Counted from the first letter of the stretch, positions 25,719 to 34,650 are shown. The stretch is DNA of 64,000 nt from Streptomyces sp. ISL-96 (GCF_018614035.1 NZ_JAGGPA010000039.1:102544-166543), one strand, 5' to 3'. Program-made: numbers and translations. The notes: generated from the sequence alone by a model not told the origin.

Positions 25719-26201
25719 TCAGCCCCAGATCTGCACACCCGCCCACGTGCCGACCACCAGCAGGCACGCGAACAGCTCCACGAGCACCGGGTAGCCGACG
25801 GCGCGCATGACGGTACGGGTGGAGGCCCAGCCGCCGCCGTGACTGCCGAGCCGCGCCCGCTCCACCCCGTAGATGCCCCCGATGAATCCCACGATCCCGC
25901 CCACCACCGGCAGCAGGAAGAACCCGGCGATCCCGGCGATCCCACCCACCATGAGCGTACGCGGCGGTGCGCCGGACTCCTGGGGGCGGCGGGCCGGGAG
26001 CAGGGGCTTGAGCGCCTGGTTGAGCAGCAGCAGTGCGGTCGCGCCGATCAGTACGCCCCAGGCGAGCACCGTCTTGTCCTCCAGCGCCCACCACAGCACG
26101 GCCGCCCAGACGATGGCCTGCCCCGGCACGCCGGGCACGAGCACGCCGAGCAGGCCGAGCAGCATGACGAGGCCGACCAGGAGGAGCTGCCACACGCCCA
26201 T
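25719..26201 (-). CDS. DUF456-family membrane protein
   Basis: About 160 residues with four or five hydrophobic helices: MGVWQLLLVGLVMLLGLLGVLVPGVPGQ first, a pair around the glycine-rich VGGIAGIAGFFLLPVVGGIVGFIGGIYG, and a last one at VLVELFACLLVVGTWAGV. The LVPGVPG and GFIGGIYGVE segments are typical of DUF456 proteins, whose function is unknown. The start at 26201 puts the first helix at the N-terminus. An in-frame ATG ten codons upstream (26231) is the alternative. Confidence 0.8.
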   Translation of the reverse strand: MGVWQLLLVGLVMLLGLLGVLVPGVPGQAIVWAAVLWWALEDKTVLAWGVLIGATALLLLNQALKPLLPARRPQESGAPPRTLMVGGIAGIAGFFLLPVVGGIVGFIGGIYGVERARLGSHGGGWASTRTVMRAVGYPVLVELFACLLVVGTWAGVQIWG

Positions 26202-26303
26202 CTGTCCAGAGTGCGGGAACAGGGCTGTCACCGCAGGTCCAAGAGGCCGTCGGGGCGAACGGTGGACGAGGGCGGGCTTCTTGCCGTGCGCGCTGCGGCC
26301 AGG

Positions 26304-27287
26304 TCAGCGTCTGGCCACCCAGCCCCTTTCGTACGCGTGCCACCCGAGCTGCAGCCGCGTCGTCACGCCCGCCAGCTCCATCAGCCCCTTCACCCGCCGC
26401 TGCACCGTCCGCAGACCCAGCTCCAGCTGTTTGGCGACGCTCGCGTCCGTCATCCCGGCCAGCAGCAGCGACAGCACTTGGAGATCCGTGGCGTCGGGGC
26501 CCGGCGTGCCGTCCTCCGACGCCGTCCCGTCCGCCCCCAGCCGCAGCGGCAGCGCCTCCCGCCACACCGCCTCGAACAGCCCGGTCAGCGACTCCAGCAA
26601 CCCGCTCGCGTGTACGACGAGAGCCGCGGGCTCCGCGCCGCGCCCCGTCAGCGGCACCATCGCGATGGTCCGGTCCGCGATGACCAGCTTCGTCGGAACG
26701 TCCTCCACCACCCGTACCTGCTCGTCGCGCCCCAGCGCCGCCGACAGCTCGACGATGCCGGTGGGCAGCGTGAGAACGTCCCGTTCGAGCACGACCCGGT
26801 ACGTCACGCCACGCGCAGCCGCCCGCTCCTGCGCCTCGTCGTCCATGCCGCTGATCGCCGTCGGATGCCCCGTGACCAGCGCGCACACCTCCGCGGTCGC
26901 GCCGAGCTGAAGCTGTACGAAGCGGTGCGCCACCGCGCTCGTGCCCGTCACCACCTCGACCAGATCGTGCACCGCGGGCTCGGCCGCCTCCGCCCGGTAC
27001 TCCTGCGCCAGCAGCGCCGCAGTCAGCTCCGCCTGCTCCAGCTCGTGCCGCTGCTGGGTCAGCAGCGCGCCCAGTGCGACGCCGGGCGGCGCGGCCACCC
27101 AGCGTCCCGTACGGGCCGACGACTGCGCCGCGAGCCCCTGCCGCTCCAGGCGGCGCAGCGCACGTTCCGTATCGGCCTCCGGCAACGTCAGCCGGTGCGC
27201 GAGGTCGGGGACCTCCGCGGCGCCGAGCGCGACAAGCGCGCGGTACGTCGACTCCTGGGCCTCGTCGAGACCAATGGCTCCCAGCAC
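26304..27287 (-). CDS. TrmB-like/LuxR-type HTH transcriptional regulator
   Basis: A 327-residue regulator with DNA-binding segments at both ends. The N-terminal TrmB-like winged helix reads IGLDEAQESTYRALVALGAAEVPDLAHRL and ERALRRLERQGLA (about 4-65). The middle (about 100-250) is an effector-like domain. The C-terminal LuxR-type HTH (about 265-325) reads DLQVLSLLLAGMTDASVAKQLELGLRTVQRRVKGL. This arrangement recurs in streptomycete regulators of unknown signal. The GTG at 27287 has GGAGG about 10 bases upstream. An open extension to 27440 is Arg-rich and lacks family features. Confidence 0.8.
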   Translation of the reverse strand: MLGAIGLDEAQESTYRALVALGAAEVPDLAHRLTLPEADTERALRRLERQGLAAQSSARTGRWVAAPPGVALGALLTQQRHELEQAELTAALLAQEYRAEAAEPAVHDLVEVVTGTSAVAHRFVQLQLGATAEVCALVTGHPTAISGMDDEAQERAAARGVTYRVVLERDVLTLPTGIVELSAALGRDEQVRVVEDVPTKLVIADRTIAMVPLTGRGAEPAALVVHASGLLESLTGLFEAVWREALPLRLGADGTASEDGTPGPDATDLQVLSLLLAGMTDASVAKQLELGLRTVQRRVKGLMELAGVTTRLQLGWHAYERGWVARR

Positions 27288-27607
27288 CCCTCCACACCCT
27301 CCCCGGACGCTTTGATTCCGCGCGTTTCCGCACCGTCGCCACGATCTTGCCCACCCGGTCATGGCGGGAAGCGGCCACGGCGTAAACCCGCCGTACGCAT
27401 CATTCCCGCACCACCCGTCACTCTGCCAACGTGGCGCCACCGCAGATTGATCTCAGCGTTTCGGGGCACTCGGGTCGCACGCCGGGCGCCGCGCCGGCCG
27501 AAGAGCCGTCCGCCGGGCGTCCCTCCCGTGGGGGGTGGGGTCGCCCGGCGGACTTGTTTTTCCCGATGCCCCATTTTCGTACGGCCGTTGAGGTGGACAA
27601 TAGGGGC

Positions 27608-29041
27608 ATGAGCCAGCAGGGGGAGAGGCGCACCAAGGACGAGGACGCGTGGTGGAGCCGGCTGTACGACGAACAGCGCACCCCGGACACGGGTCCCGCG
27701 CAGCCGGACGACACCCTGGACACCCGTTTCGACTCCGCAGCGAACACATTGTCCCCAGCGGCGAAGAAGCGCCCTTCGGCGGTACCACCCCTGCCATCAG
27801 CACCACCCCCGGACCCACCCGCCCCTCCGCCACCGGAACCACCACTGCCGCCGACCCCTGAACCGCCCGCTCCCGCGCGACCGCCCCGGCCGCCCGTCAT
27901 CGCCCCGCAGCGTGCCCCCTGGGAGCCGCCCGGCGTACCGCAAGTGCCGTCCGCCCGCCGGGAGTCGGCCCCGCCGCCGGCCGGTCCGCCTCCGCCGCGC
28001 TCCGTGACGGCCAACGAACAGCCGCCCTCGCAACCTGAGCCGGCCCCGTACGACCAGGCGCGTCGGCCCCGCGCCGGCTTCGTCGGGGATCGGGCGCCCA
28101 CCTACGACGCCGAGCCCAGTGCCCTGCCCGCCGCCGACCCGCGCGAGCTCGGCGCTCTCGTGGCCGACACCGTGCTCGACGGCGCCCGGTACGGCACGTA
28201 CACCCTGCGCGCCGCGTCCATCCGCGGCGACTCAGCCCGCTACCGCGGCGAACCCCGCCGCGACGCCCTGCTCACCGCCCGCTTCGGCCGCGCCGAGGAC
28301 GCACTCGTCCTGGTCGCGGTGGCCGGCGGGGTCCGCGCCGCCGAGAACGCCCACCTGGCCGCCGCCGACGCCTGCCGCTGGATCGGCGAAGCCGTCGGCC
28401 GCAGCCACGCACGCCTCTCCGACGACATAAGGGCCGGCCGCAGGGGCGACCTCAAGTCCGGCCTGCACCGCCTCACCGACCGCAGCTACGGCAAGCTGCG
28501 CGCCCGCGCGTCCGAACTGGGCCTGGAACCGGAGGAGTACACAGCGAGCCTGCGCTGCCTCCTCCTGCCCGCCGACCCCGCATGCCGCACCAGGGTCTTC
28601 TTCGGCATCGGCGGCGGCGGTCTGTTCCGGCTGCGCGGCGGCGCCTGGCATGACATCGAGCCCCCGGTCCCCGAGCCCGCCGCCGTCACCGGCGCGCCCG
28701 TCGTCGGCTTCGGTTCGGTCCCGTCCGAGACCCCGGAGGGTGACCGCCTCACCATGGACCTCGGCATTACGACGCCCCCTTCCCCGTACGTCGAGAGCGT
28801 GCCGCCGCCCACCGAGCCCTTCCGCTTCCGCGCCTCGGTGGCCCGTCCGGGTGACACCCTCCTGCTCTGCAGCGCCGGCCTCGCCGACCCCCTGCGCGGC
28901 GAGCCCGCCCTCGCCAAGGAACTGGCCGAACGCTGGGCCCCCGCCGAACCGCCCGGCCTCGCCGAGTACCTCGCGGACGCCGGCCTGCGGGTGAAGGGGT
29001 ACGCCGACGACCGTACGGCGGTGGCGGTCTGGGAGGCGTAG
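27608..29041 (+). CDS. PP2C-like protein with long proline-rich N-terminal region
   Basis: A 477-residue protein. Residues 1-60 are charged, about 60-160 are dominated by Pro, Ala and Arg (PPPDPPAPPPPEPPLPP), and the rest (about 180-475) resembles a PP2C-type serine/threonine phosphatase. It has GRAEDALVLVAVAGGV where active enzymes have a metal-binding DG, then RVFFGIGGGGLFRLRGGAW, GDTLLLCSAGLADPL and the terminal YADDRTAVAVWEA with the usual DD. Key N-terminal acids seem altered, so activity is unsure. The disordered Pro-rich part suggests protein-protein contacts. The ATG at 27608 was chosen, because the open extension to 27431 is repetitive upstream DNA. Confidence 0.7.
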   Translation: MSQQGERRTKDEDAWWSRLYDEQRTPDTGPAQPDDTLDTRFDSAANTLSPAAKKRPSAVPPLPSAPPPDPPAPPPPEPPLPPTPEPPAPARPPRPPVIAPQRAPWEPPGVPQVPSARRESAPPPAGPPPPRSVTANEQPPSQPEPAPYDQARRPRAGFVGDRAPTYDAEPSALPAADPRELGALVADTVLDGARYGTYTLRAASIRGDSARYRGEPRRDALLTARFGRAEDALVLVAVAGGVRAAENAHLAAADACRWIGEAVGRSHARLSDDIRAGRRGDLKSGLHRLTDRSYGKLRARASELGLEPEEYTASLRCLLLPADPACRTRVFFGIGGGGLFRLRGGAWHDIEPPVPEPAAVTGAPVVGFGSVPSETPEGDRLTMDLGITTPPSPYVESVPPPTEPFRFRASVARPGDTLLLCSAGLADPLRGEPALAKELAERWAPAEPPGLAEYLADAGLRVKGYADDRTAVAVWEA

Positions 29042-29265
29042 CGGCGTACCGCATGCGTTGATGGACTCGGCAGAGATCAGAGCAGCCTCAACCCCCTCGT
29101 CGACGCCGCGCCGAGATGGTGAGCGGCTTCGCTCTGTCGGCGAGCAGGATGGTGCTGGTCCGTACGAGTGGAATCGCGGGCCGGGGCGGGGCAGGCGCGG
29201 CGTGTCGCGGAAGGTTCATTGCGACCGGCTGCTAGCTACCCCCACTCCAGTCAGCGAAAGGGTCT

Positions 29266-30075
29266 GTGACGCCAGTGACGCGCATGTCTTTCCCCCGCCG
29301 CTTCAGCCGCGGCCGTATCTCCGCCGCGGCCGCGGCCGCCGTCGTCATCGCCACGCCCGCCGCGATCGCCGTAGTGCCTGACGCGGTGACCTCGGTCCTG
29401 GGTTCCGCCGCCGGGCCCGAGGTCGCGAAGGAGCCCCCCGCGGCCGACGCGGGCGCCCCCGCGTCCGGTACGCCGATCAGGGCCGGACTGCTCAGGCTGG
29501 ACCTGGGCGCGGCTCTCGGCCCGGCGGGGCACGGCACGGCGGCGGCCCCTGTCGACGGCGCGGTCCAGCTGGACGCGGGCGGGTTCGGCCTCAAGGCCCG
29601 CGCGGGCAGCAGGATCGCCCACGGGGACAAGAAGCTGCTGGGCGGCCGGGTCATGCTCGACGGCGGCGTCCGGCTGTCGAGGGGAGACAGGGCGGTCGTC
29701 TTCGTCAAGGATGTGGCGGTGGACCTCAGGACCCACGTCGTTACGGCCACGGTGGGGGAGGGCGAGCCGGGTGCGCGGCTCGGCGTACTGGACGAGACCA
29801 GGACGAGGCTCCTCCCGCAGACGGCCCCCGGAGACGCGAACATCGCGCTGGGCGGACGGCTGGTGCTGGACCCGGCGGCGGGAGCACGGATCAATGAGGG
29901 CCTGCGGGCGGAGGTGTTCGGCGGCGCGGGTACGGGAGCGGGGGCGGCCGGCATCGGAGCGACGTTCGAGGCCGGCGCGGACCTGGACGTCGACCTGGCG
30001 TTCGCACTGGGCCTGGACACGGAACTCGGCCTCCAGCCCCACTCGACCGCTGGTGCGCCCGGGGCTCGCGTTTGA
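29266..30075 (+). CDS. Hypothetical secreted protein
   Basis: A 269-residue protein with a probable signal peptide: RRFSRGR, then a long alanine/valine stretch ISAAAAAAVVIATPAAIAVV (about 18-37). The mature part is Gly/Ala-rich with many short beta-like stretches (VDGAVQLDAGGFGLKARAG, GGRVMLDGGVRLSRGDRAV, NIALGGRLVLDPAAGARINE). The layout faintly recalls HtaA-like surface domains in actinobacteria, but I cannot assign it. There is no Cys and no sorting motif. The 224 bp before it hold no gene I can support. Confidence 0.65.
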   Translation: MTPVTRMSFPRRFSRGRISAAAAAAVVIATPAAIAVVPDAVTSVLGSAAGPEVAKEPPAADAGAPASGTPIRAGLLRLDLGAALGPAGHGTAAAPVDGAVQLDAGGFGLKARAGSRIAHGDKKLLGGRVMLDGGVRLSRGDRAVVFVKDVAVDLRTHVVTATVGEGEPGARLGVLDETRTRLLPQTAPGDANIALGGRLVLDPAAGARINEGLRAEVFGGAGTGAGAAGIGATFEAGADLDVDLAFALGLDTELGLQPHSTAGAPGARV

Positions 30076-30247
30076 AAGTATCGGGGTCGGTATCCGTTCG
30101 ACGCCTCGGCGGGCTCGCCTCCAGATCCGGATATTCCCCGCACGCCGCTTATTTGACTAATGGATATGAGTGCCATTGCGCGTGCGGGGCATGCATCCCG
30201 TGAACCAGTTCGAGAGAAGGGGTCGATCCGGCGTGCGGGTGGGGGCT

Positions 30248-30745
30248 ATGACAGGGCAGAAGGCAAGCGGACGTGGTGCCACCGCGCGAGGACCGTCGCA
30301 AGTGCCGGGGGAGGCGGAGGCGGAGGCCGAATCGGACGGGGAGGGGGCACCCATTCAGCTGCGACGCAGACTGGGGCACGCGGAGCTCACAGCGGTTCCG
30401 GAGGTACGGCGCGCTCTGCGCGAACTGCTGCTGCGGCACCGGGAAACCCGGACCTCCACGGATGTCGCCGAGCTCCTGACCACCGAGCTGGTGACCAACG
30501 CCCTGGTCCACACGGAACACGACGCCGAGGTCACGGCCACCGTCGCCGCCTCCAGGCTCCGGGTAGAGGTACGGGACTTCGTCGCCCGCCCCCCGCAGCC
30601 GCGCACCCCGCCGGCCGACGAGGGTACGCACGGCAGGGGCCTCCTACTGGTCCAGGCGCTCGCGGACGCGTGGGGCGTACGGGCGCAAGGCGTAGGAAAA
30701 GTGGTCTGGTTCGAACTCGACATGGGCGGCGGCGGGCCGGCGTAA
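30248..30745 (+). CDS. RsbW-like ATP-binding regulatory protein
   Basis: About 165 residues of a single HATPase_c_2 domain after a disordered acidic N-terminus. N box: VAELLTTELVTNALVHTEHDA. G2 box: GRGLLLVQALADAWGV. The end KVVWFELDM is shared with the HATPase parts of the SpoIIE proteins in this window. Such stand-alone kinases act as anti-sigma factors or antagonists of anti-sigma antagonists and are numerous in Streptomyces. The start is uncertain: the frame is open to 30170, with alternative ATGs at 30170 and 30191. Confidence 0.82.
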   Translation: MTGQKASGRGATARGPSQVPGEAEAEAESDGEGAPIQLRRRLGHAELTAVPEVRRALRELLLRHRETRTSTDVAELLTTELVTNALVHTEHDAEVTATVAASRLRVEVRDFVARPPQPRTPPADEGTHGRGLLLVQALADAWGVRAQGVGKVVWFELDMGGGGPA

Positions 30746-30802
30746 CCGCCAGTCCCGCCGCCAGTTTCGCCGCCACGCCCGCTGCCAAGCCCGCGCGTGG
30801 CC

Positions 30803-31864
30803 TCAGCCGAATTGCTGCTCAAGGTCCTTGAGCTTGCGCTCCAGCGAGTCGAGCCGTGGCAGAGCCTGCGTGTCGTCCTCGGCGGTGAGGTCGACGGTCG
30901 ACACCTTTTCAGCGCCTTTCACGGCCTGAAGGGAGGGCCTTTGTCGAAGCGGCAGTTGTCCGGGTTCTGATATGGCGGGCTCCGCGACCGCCTGCGGCGG
31001 CGCGGAGCCCGAACCGGCAGCGATGGCGGAGACCTCCACGACCTGCCGCCCGCCGCCCACACGACCGCGCCCCCAGGCCCGGTGCTGCCGGTTGATGGCC
31101 TTCAACTGGGCGCGCTCCAGCTTCTGGTGGTCGCGCCGGCGAATGCGGTTCTGTTCCTTCTCGCGTGCGTCCTCGCGCACCTCCTCCACCGCTTCGTCCA
31201 GCGTGCGCACGCCCTCCAGGAGCATCAGCGACCACGCACCGAAGGTCTCCCTGGGCGCCCGTAGCCACCGTACGATCCGGATCTGCGGCAACGGGCGCGG
31301 TACCAGGCCCTGCTCGCGCAGCGCGGCCCTGCGGGTCTGCTTCAGCGCCCGGTCGAACAGCACCGCGGCCGAGAGCGACATCCCGGCGAAGAACTGGGGA
31401 GCGCCGTCGTGGCCGAGGCCCCGGGGCGCGTGCACCCAGTTGAACCAGGCGGCGGCGCCGGCGAACAGCCAGACGAGGAGGCGCGAACCGAGCGCCGCGT
31501 CACCGTGGCTCGCCTCGCGCACCGCGAGCACCGAGCAGAACATGGCGGCGCCGTCGAGGCCGAACGGGACGAGGTACTCCCAGCCGCCGGTGAGGTTGAG
31601 GTTTTGCCGGCCGAAGCCGACCAGGCCGTGGAAGGAGAGTGCGGCGGCGACCGCGGCGCAGCAGAAGAGCAGCAGGTACGAGGCGATCCCGTAGATCGCT
31701 TCCTTCCGCCTGCGCCGCTCCTCCGTACGTTCCCACGAATCGTCGGCTGCGGCCTTGCCACCGGCGCGCTTGCCGCGCGCGAGCACCGCAACCGCCGCCA
31801 GGACCCCCGCCAGCATCACGCCACCCGGAAGCAGCCAGTCAAGCGATATGTCGGTCAGTCTCAT
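30803..31864 (-). CDS. DUF2637-domain membrane protein
   Basis: A 353-residue protein. It has a first membrane helix at about 10-30, then the DUF2637 region (about 55-200) with three more helices (SYLLLFCCAAVAAALSFHG, VPFGLDGAAMFCSVLAVREA, RLLVWLFAGAAAWFNW) and the conserved GLDGA and NW..A segments. A cytoplasmic tail is basic and then acidic, ending in a short coiled coil (LDSLERKLKDLEQQFG). DUF2637 proteins occur in chromosomes and conjugative elements of streptomycetes and relate to SpdB plasmid-spread proteins. No transfer genes are nearby. The ATG at 31864 gives the family N-terminus. Confidence 0.83.
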   Translation of the reverse strand: MRLTDISLDWLLPGGVMLAGVLAAVAVLARGKRAGGKAAADDSWERTEERRRRKEAIYGIASYLLLFCCAAVAAALSFHGLVGFGRQNLNLTGGWEYLVPFGLDGAAMFCSVLAVREASHGDAALGSRLLVWLFAGAAAWFNWVHAPRGLGHDGAPQFFAGMSLSAAVLFDRALKQTRRAALREQGLVPRPLPQIRIVRWLRAPRETFGAWSLMLLEGVRTLDEAVEEVREDAREKEQNRIRRRDHQKLERAQLKAINRQHRAWGRGRVGGGRQVVEVSAIAAGSGSAPPQAVAEPAISEPGQLPLRQRPSLQAVKGAEKVSTVDLTAEDDTQALPRLDSLERKLKDLEQQFG

Positions 31865-32086
31865 GTGCGGTGTCCCTTGCATCGCGGTAGGGCGTATCGG
31901 GCGCCATATTGGCGGAATCGAAGTGGCCCAAAGAGGCTTTCGGTGCAAGAGGACGCCAAGGGAGTGCCAGGGCACGCGAATAGGTGCGATCTGGTCGAAC
32001 CGCCGTACGCAGTCGGCCGGTTGAGTTCGATTTATGCCACCTGATCGGGTGGCGTGCCGGTGGCCGGCCTGGAGGTGCCCCTGCCG

Positions 32087-32968
32087 TCAGACCGTCGCGA
32101 CAGCGGACGCCGCTGCCGCCGCGGCTTCCTCGCTCAGCTTCCGTACGCGCTCGGCGTCGCACGTACGAGGACAGGTCACGCAGGTGTCGTCCGGGCGCAG
32201 CGTGTAGAAGAGGCAGCAGCTCGCGCGGTCGCGGGTCGGCAGCGACTCACCGTTCGGTCCGGTCAGTTCGCGGAAGTCGGCCGTCCCGGCGTACGGCTTG
32301 GTCGTACCCGGCAGCAGCTCCTCCAGCTCCCGCATCGCGCGCCGCTCCTCGCCGAGCAGGTGCGCGATGTACCAGATCCCTTCCACGATCTCGTCCGTGG
32401 CGATGCCCCACAGCGCGCGCTTTCCGCGCCGCATCCGGGGCCCGAAGCCGTCGAGCACCGGACCGAGGTGCTGGGCGACGGCGTCCCGTACCTCACCGCG
32501 CAGGGCCTCCTCGTCCGGTACGACGCGGGCGCCGGGCAGGGCGGCGGCCGGGTCGCCCGGCAGGCAGGCGAATTCCCGCACGCGTACGGTCATGCGGCCC
32601 AGCGTCCGCTGGAACGCGACGTCCTCGACGGGCACGCGGGGTACCCGGCGGTGCAGAAACCACGGCACGGTGATCAGCAGGCAGGCGGGCCAGGCGTAGC
32701 GGTGGAGGCCGAAGCTGGCGACGACGTCGGGGCGGGCCTGCTGGCCGTAGTCGCGCAGAACCTGCGCGTTGTCCCAGGCCAGAAAGGCGTCGAGCGCGGC
32801 GCCGCCGGCCGCCAGCTCCGCGGCCCCGACCCAGCCGCCGCCTCCGGGCTGCGGCTCTCCGTCCGCCAGCTCGTGTACGCGCAGACCGGAGAAGACCTCC
32901 GTGAGGCGGGCGTAGGAGGCCGCGACGGGGGAGGCGGCGACGCCGGGGAAAAGAGCGGGGACGGTCAT
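32087..32968 (-). CDS. FhuF-type (2Fe-2S) ferric-siderophore reductase
   Basis: A 293-residue cytoplasmic iron reductase-like protein. The C-terminus holds the FhuF cluster motif exactly, Cys-Cys-x10-Cys-x2-Cys (RASCCLFYTLRPDDTCVTC), which binds an unusual [2Fe-2S] centre. The middle (about 90-240) has the family's helical IucA-like core (LHRYAWPACLLITVPWFL). Such enzymes reduce ferric iron from siderophores after uptake. A perfect iron box lies 31 bp upstream of the start, so expression should be induced by iron starvation through the DmdR1/IdeR repressor. No siderophore biosynthesis genes are beside it. Confidence 0.9.
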   Translation of the reverse strand: MTVPALFPGVAASPVAASYARLTEVFSGLRVHELADGEPQPGGGGWVGAAELAAGGAALDAFLAWDNAQVLRDYGQQARPDVVASFGLHRYAWPACLLITVPWFLHRRVPRVPVEDVAFQRTLGRMTVRVREFACLPGDPAAALPGARVVPDEEALRGEVRDAVAQHLGPVLDGFGPRMRRGKRALWGIATDEIVEGIWYIAHLLGEERRAMRELEELLPGTTKPYAGTADFRELTGPNGESLPTRDRASCCLFYTLRPDDTCVTCPRTCDAERVRKLSEEAAAAAASAVATV

Positions 32969-32998
32969 GCAGGGGACCACCGAATCGCGATCGTTTGC

Positions 32999-33013
32999 AG
33001 GTAAGCCTTACCT
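32999..33013 (-). promoter_or_regulatory. Iron box (DmdR1/IdeR-type operator)
   Basis: AGGTAAGCCTTACCT is a perfect 7-1-7 inverted repeat. Its reading on the minus strand, TAAGGTAAGGCTTACCTGC (19 bp), matches the actinobacterial iron-box pattern TTAGGTTAGGCTAACCTAA at most positions. It lies 31 bp before the FhuF-type reductase, and 79 bp before the divergent GntR gene, which might share it. Confidence 0.8.
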
Positions 33014-33091
33014 TACCCGATCAATGCGATGTTTGAACTGTTACCCGGCCCGCCTATCGTCCATATGGGACACAGCACCGGAGGAACCCGC

Positions 33092-33874
33092 ATGGAGCAG
33101 CAGCAGGGCAGACCGCGCGAGGCGGCGTACGGACACGCCGCCACGCAGGTGCCGTCCGTGCGCGTACCGGAGCAGGCGCGGGGCGAGCAGGCGCGGGGCG
33201 AGCAGGCGCGCGGCGAGCACACCCACAGCGAGCCCCCGGCCCCTCGCCTCGTCCAGCGCCACTCGGTGCGCGGCCAGATCCTCGACGCCCTGCGCGCCGC
33301 CCTCGTCAGCGGCGAGCTGGTCCCCGGCGAGGTCTACTCCGGCCCCGCCCTCGGCGCCCGCTTCGGCGTCTCCGCGACCCCGGTCCGCGAAGCCATGCAG
33401 CAGCTGGCGCAGGAGGGCGCGGTGGAGGTCGTACCGAACCGCGGCTTCCGCGTGACGGTCCGCACCTCGGTGGAACTCGCCGAGCTCGCGGAAGTGCGGT
33501 CGCTCATCGAAGTCCCGGTCATGCTCCGCCTGGCCCGTACGATCCCGGTCGCCCGGTGGTGCGAGCTGCGCCCACTGGCGGAGGCCACCACGGCGGCGGC
33601 GGCGACGGGCAACCGGGCGGCGTACGCCGAATCGGACCGCGCGTTCCATCGCGCGATCCTCTCCCTCTCCGGCAACCGCCAGCTGGTCACGGTCGCCGAC
33701 GACCTCCACCGCCGCTCCCAGTGGCCCCTGCTCACAGCGGACCCCCTGGGCCGCCGGGCGGACCTCCTCGCGGACGCCGCCGAACACCTGGCCCTGCTGG
33801 ACGCGCTGGCGGCGCAGGACCTGACGGTGGTTCAGTCCCTGGTACGCGAACACTTCGCGGGCGCGGACCGCTGA
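33092..33874 (+). CDS. GntR-family (FadR-like) transcriptional regulator
   Basis: A 260-residue regulator. The winged HTH (about 60-125) reads LVQRHSVRGQILDALRAALVSGELVPGE and LGARFGVSATPVREAMQQLAQEGAVEVVPNRGFRV, and a helical FCD ligand domain follows (about 130-255), with its metal-site histidines in ESDRAFHRAIL and REHFAGADR. The N-terminal tail carries an exact tandem repeat, EQARG three times (about 30-44), unusual for the family. The ATG at 33092 has GGAGGAA 5 bases upstream. Ligand and targets are unknown. Confidence 0.9.
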   Translation: MEQQQGRPREAAYGHAATQVPSVRVPEQARGEQARGEQARGEHTHSEPPAPRLVQRHSVRGQILDALRAALVSGELVPGEVYSGPALGARFGVSATPVREAMQQLAQEGAVEVVPNRGFRVTVRTSVELAELAEVRSLIEVPVMLRLARTIPVARWCELRPLAEATTAAAATGNRAAYAESDRAFHRAILSLSGNRQLVTVADDLHRRSQWPLLTADPLGRRADLLADAAEHLALLDALAAQDLTVVQSLVREHFAGADR

Positions 33875-33876
33875 GA

Positions 33877-34650
33877 TCACACCGCCGCGGACGGTGACAA
33901 CTGCGCCGCCAGCCACGTCGGTACGCCGCCCAGGAGCCGGAACAGGCGGCCCGCCTCCGCCCGCAGGCGAGTCGCCTCCGGCTCGGGTTCCGCGTCGGCG
34001 AGGGCTGCCAGGGCGGGGGCCGTGCCGACCAGGTAGCCCAGTTCCTCCCGTATCCGCAGCGACTCCGCGAAGCCGTGCCTGGCGTCCGCCAACTCGCCCT
34101 CGCGCAGGGACAGTCCGGCCAGATGGCGCCACGTGAACGAGAGCAGCAGTGTCTCGCCGTGCGTCGTCGCGCCCGCGTGAGAGCGACGGTAGGCGGCGCG
34201 GGCCGACTGCGGGGAGTCGGAGATGTGTTCGGCGATCAGGCCGCGCCGGAAGTCGAGGAGCGGGCGGCCCGGCGCCGTCGGGGCCAGCAGCGCCGCCGCT
34301 CTGCCGAGCGCGGAGCGCGCCTCGTCGGCGCGGTCGCGGGCGCCGAGCACCGTCGAGGCGTACGCCAGCTGGCCGCGCTCGCACGCCGCCGCGCCCCGCT
34401 CGTCGTCGCTCTGGGCAACCGCCTCCGCCGTACGCAGGGCGTCCTCGGCCTCCGCCCAGCCCCGCTCCGTGAACAGGCAGCGCTCTACGAGCAGCGATGC
34501 CCGCTGGAGCGCGGCGGCAGGGGTCGCGGCGGCGCCCCCATGTGGTTCGAGCAGGGCCGCGGCGTCGGTCCAGCAGCCACGCGAGCGCAGCCGCCATACC
34601 GCGGTCTGGAGTGGGCTTCCGTCCCCTGCGGTCGTTCCAGAACCGGACAT
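33877..34650 (-). CDS. TPR-like helical protein of unknown function
   Basis: A 257-residue all-helical protein made of repeated pairs such as WAEAEDALRTAEAVAQSDDERGAAACERGQLAYAS, ARSALGRAAALLA and ARHGFAESLRIREELG, in the manner of tetratricopeptide repeats. The C-terminus ends LGGVPTWLAAQLSPSAAV. It has no enzymatic motif or DNA-binding segment. Related sequences occur as solo TPR proteins in streptomycetes. The ATG at 34650 was preferred over the extension to 34746, which runs into the region upstream. It converges on the GntR gene. Confidence 0.65.
   Translation of the reverse strand: MSGSGTTAGDGSPLQTAVWRLRSRGCWTDAAALLEPHGGAAATPAAALQRASLLVERCLFTERGWAEAEDALRTAEAVAQSDDERGAAACERGQLAYASTVLGARDRADEARSALGRAAALLAPTAPGRPLLDFRRGLIAEHISDSPQSARAAYRRSHAGATTHGETLLLSFTWRHLAGLSLREGELADARHGFAESLRIREELGYLVGTAPALAALADAEPEPEATRLRAEAGRLFRLLGGVPTWLAAQLSPSAAV

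Noticed and set aside
25642..27378. N-terminal extension of the PPOX protein to a 700-residue protein
   Set aside because: The extension is Arg/Gly-rich shadow sequence running through two supported minus-strand genes, and the ATG at 25641 gives a standard family length.
30803..31864. DUF2637 protein as evidence for an integrated conjugative element
   Set aside because: No integrase, replication, FtsK-like transfer gene or attachment repeat is nearby, and such proteins are also chromosomal.
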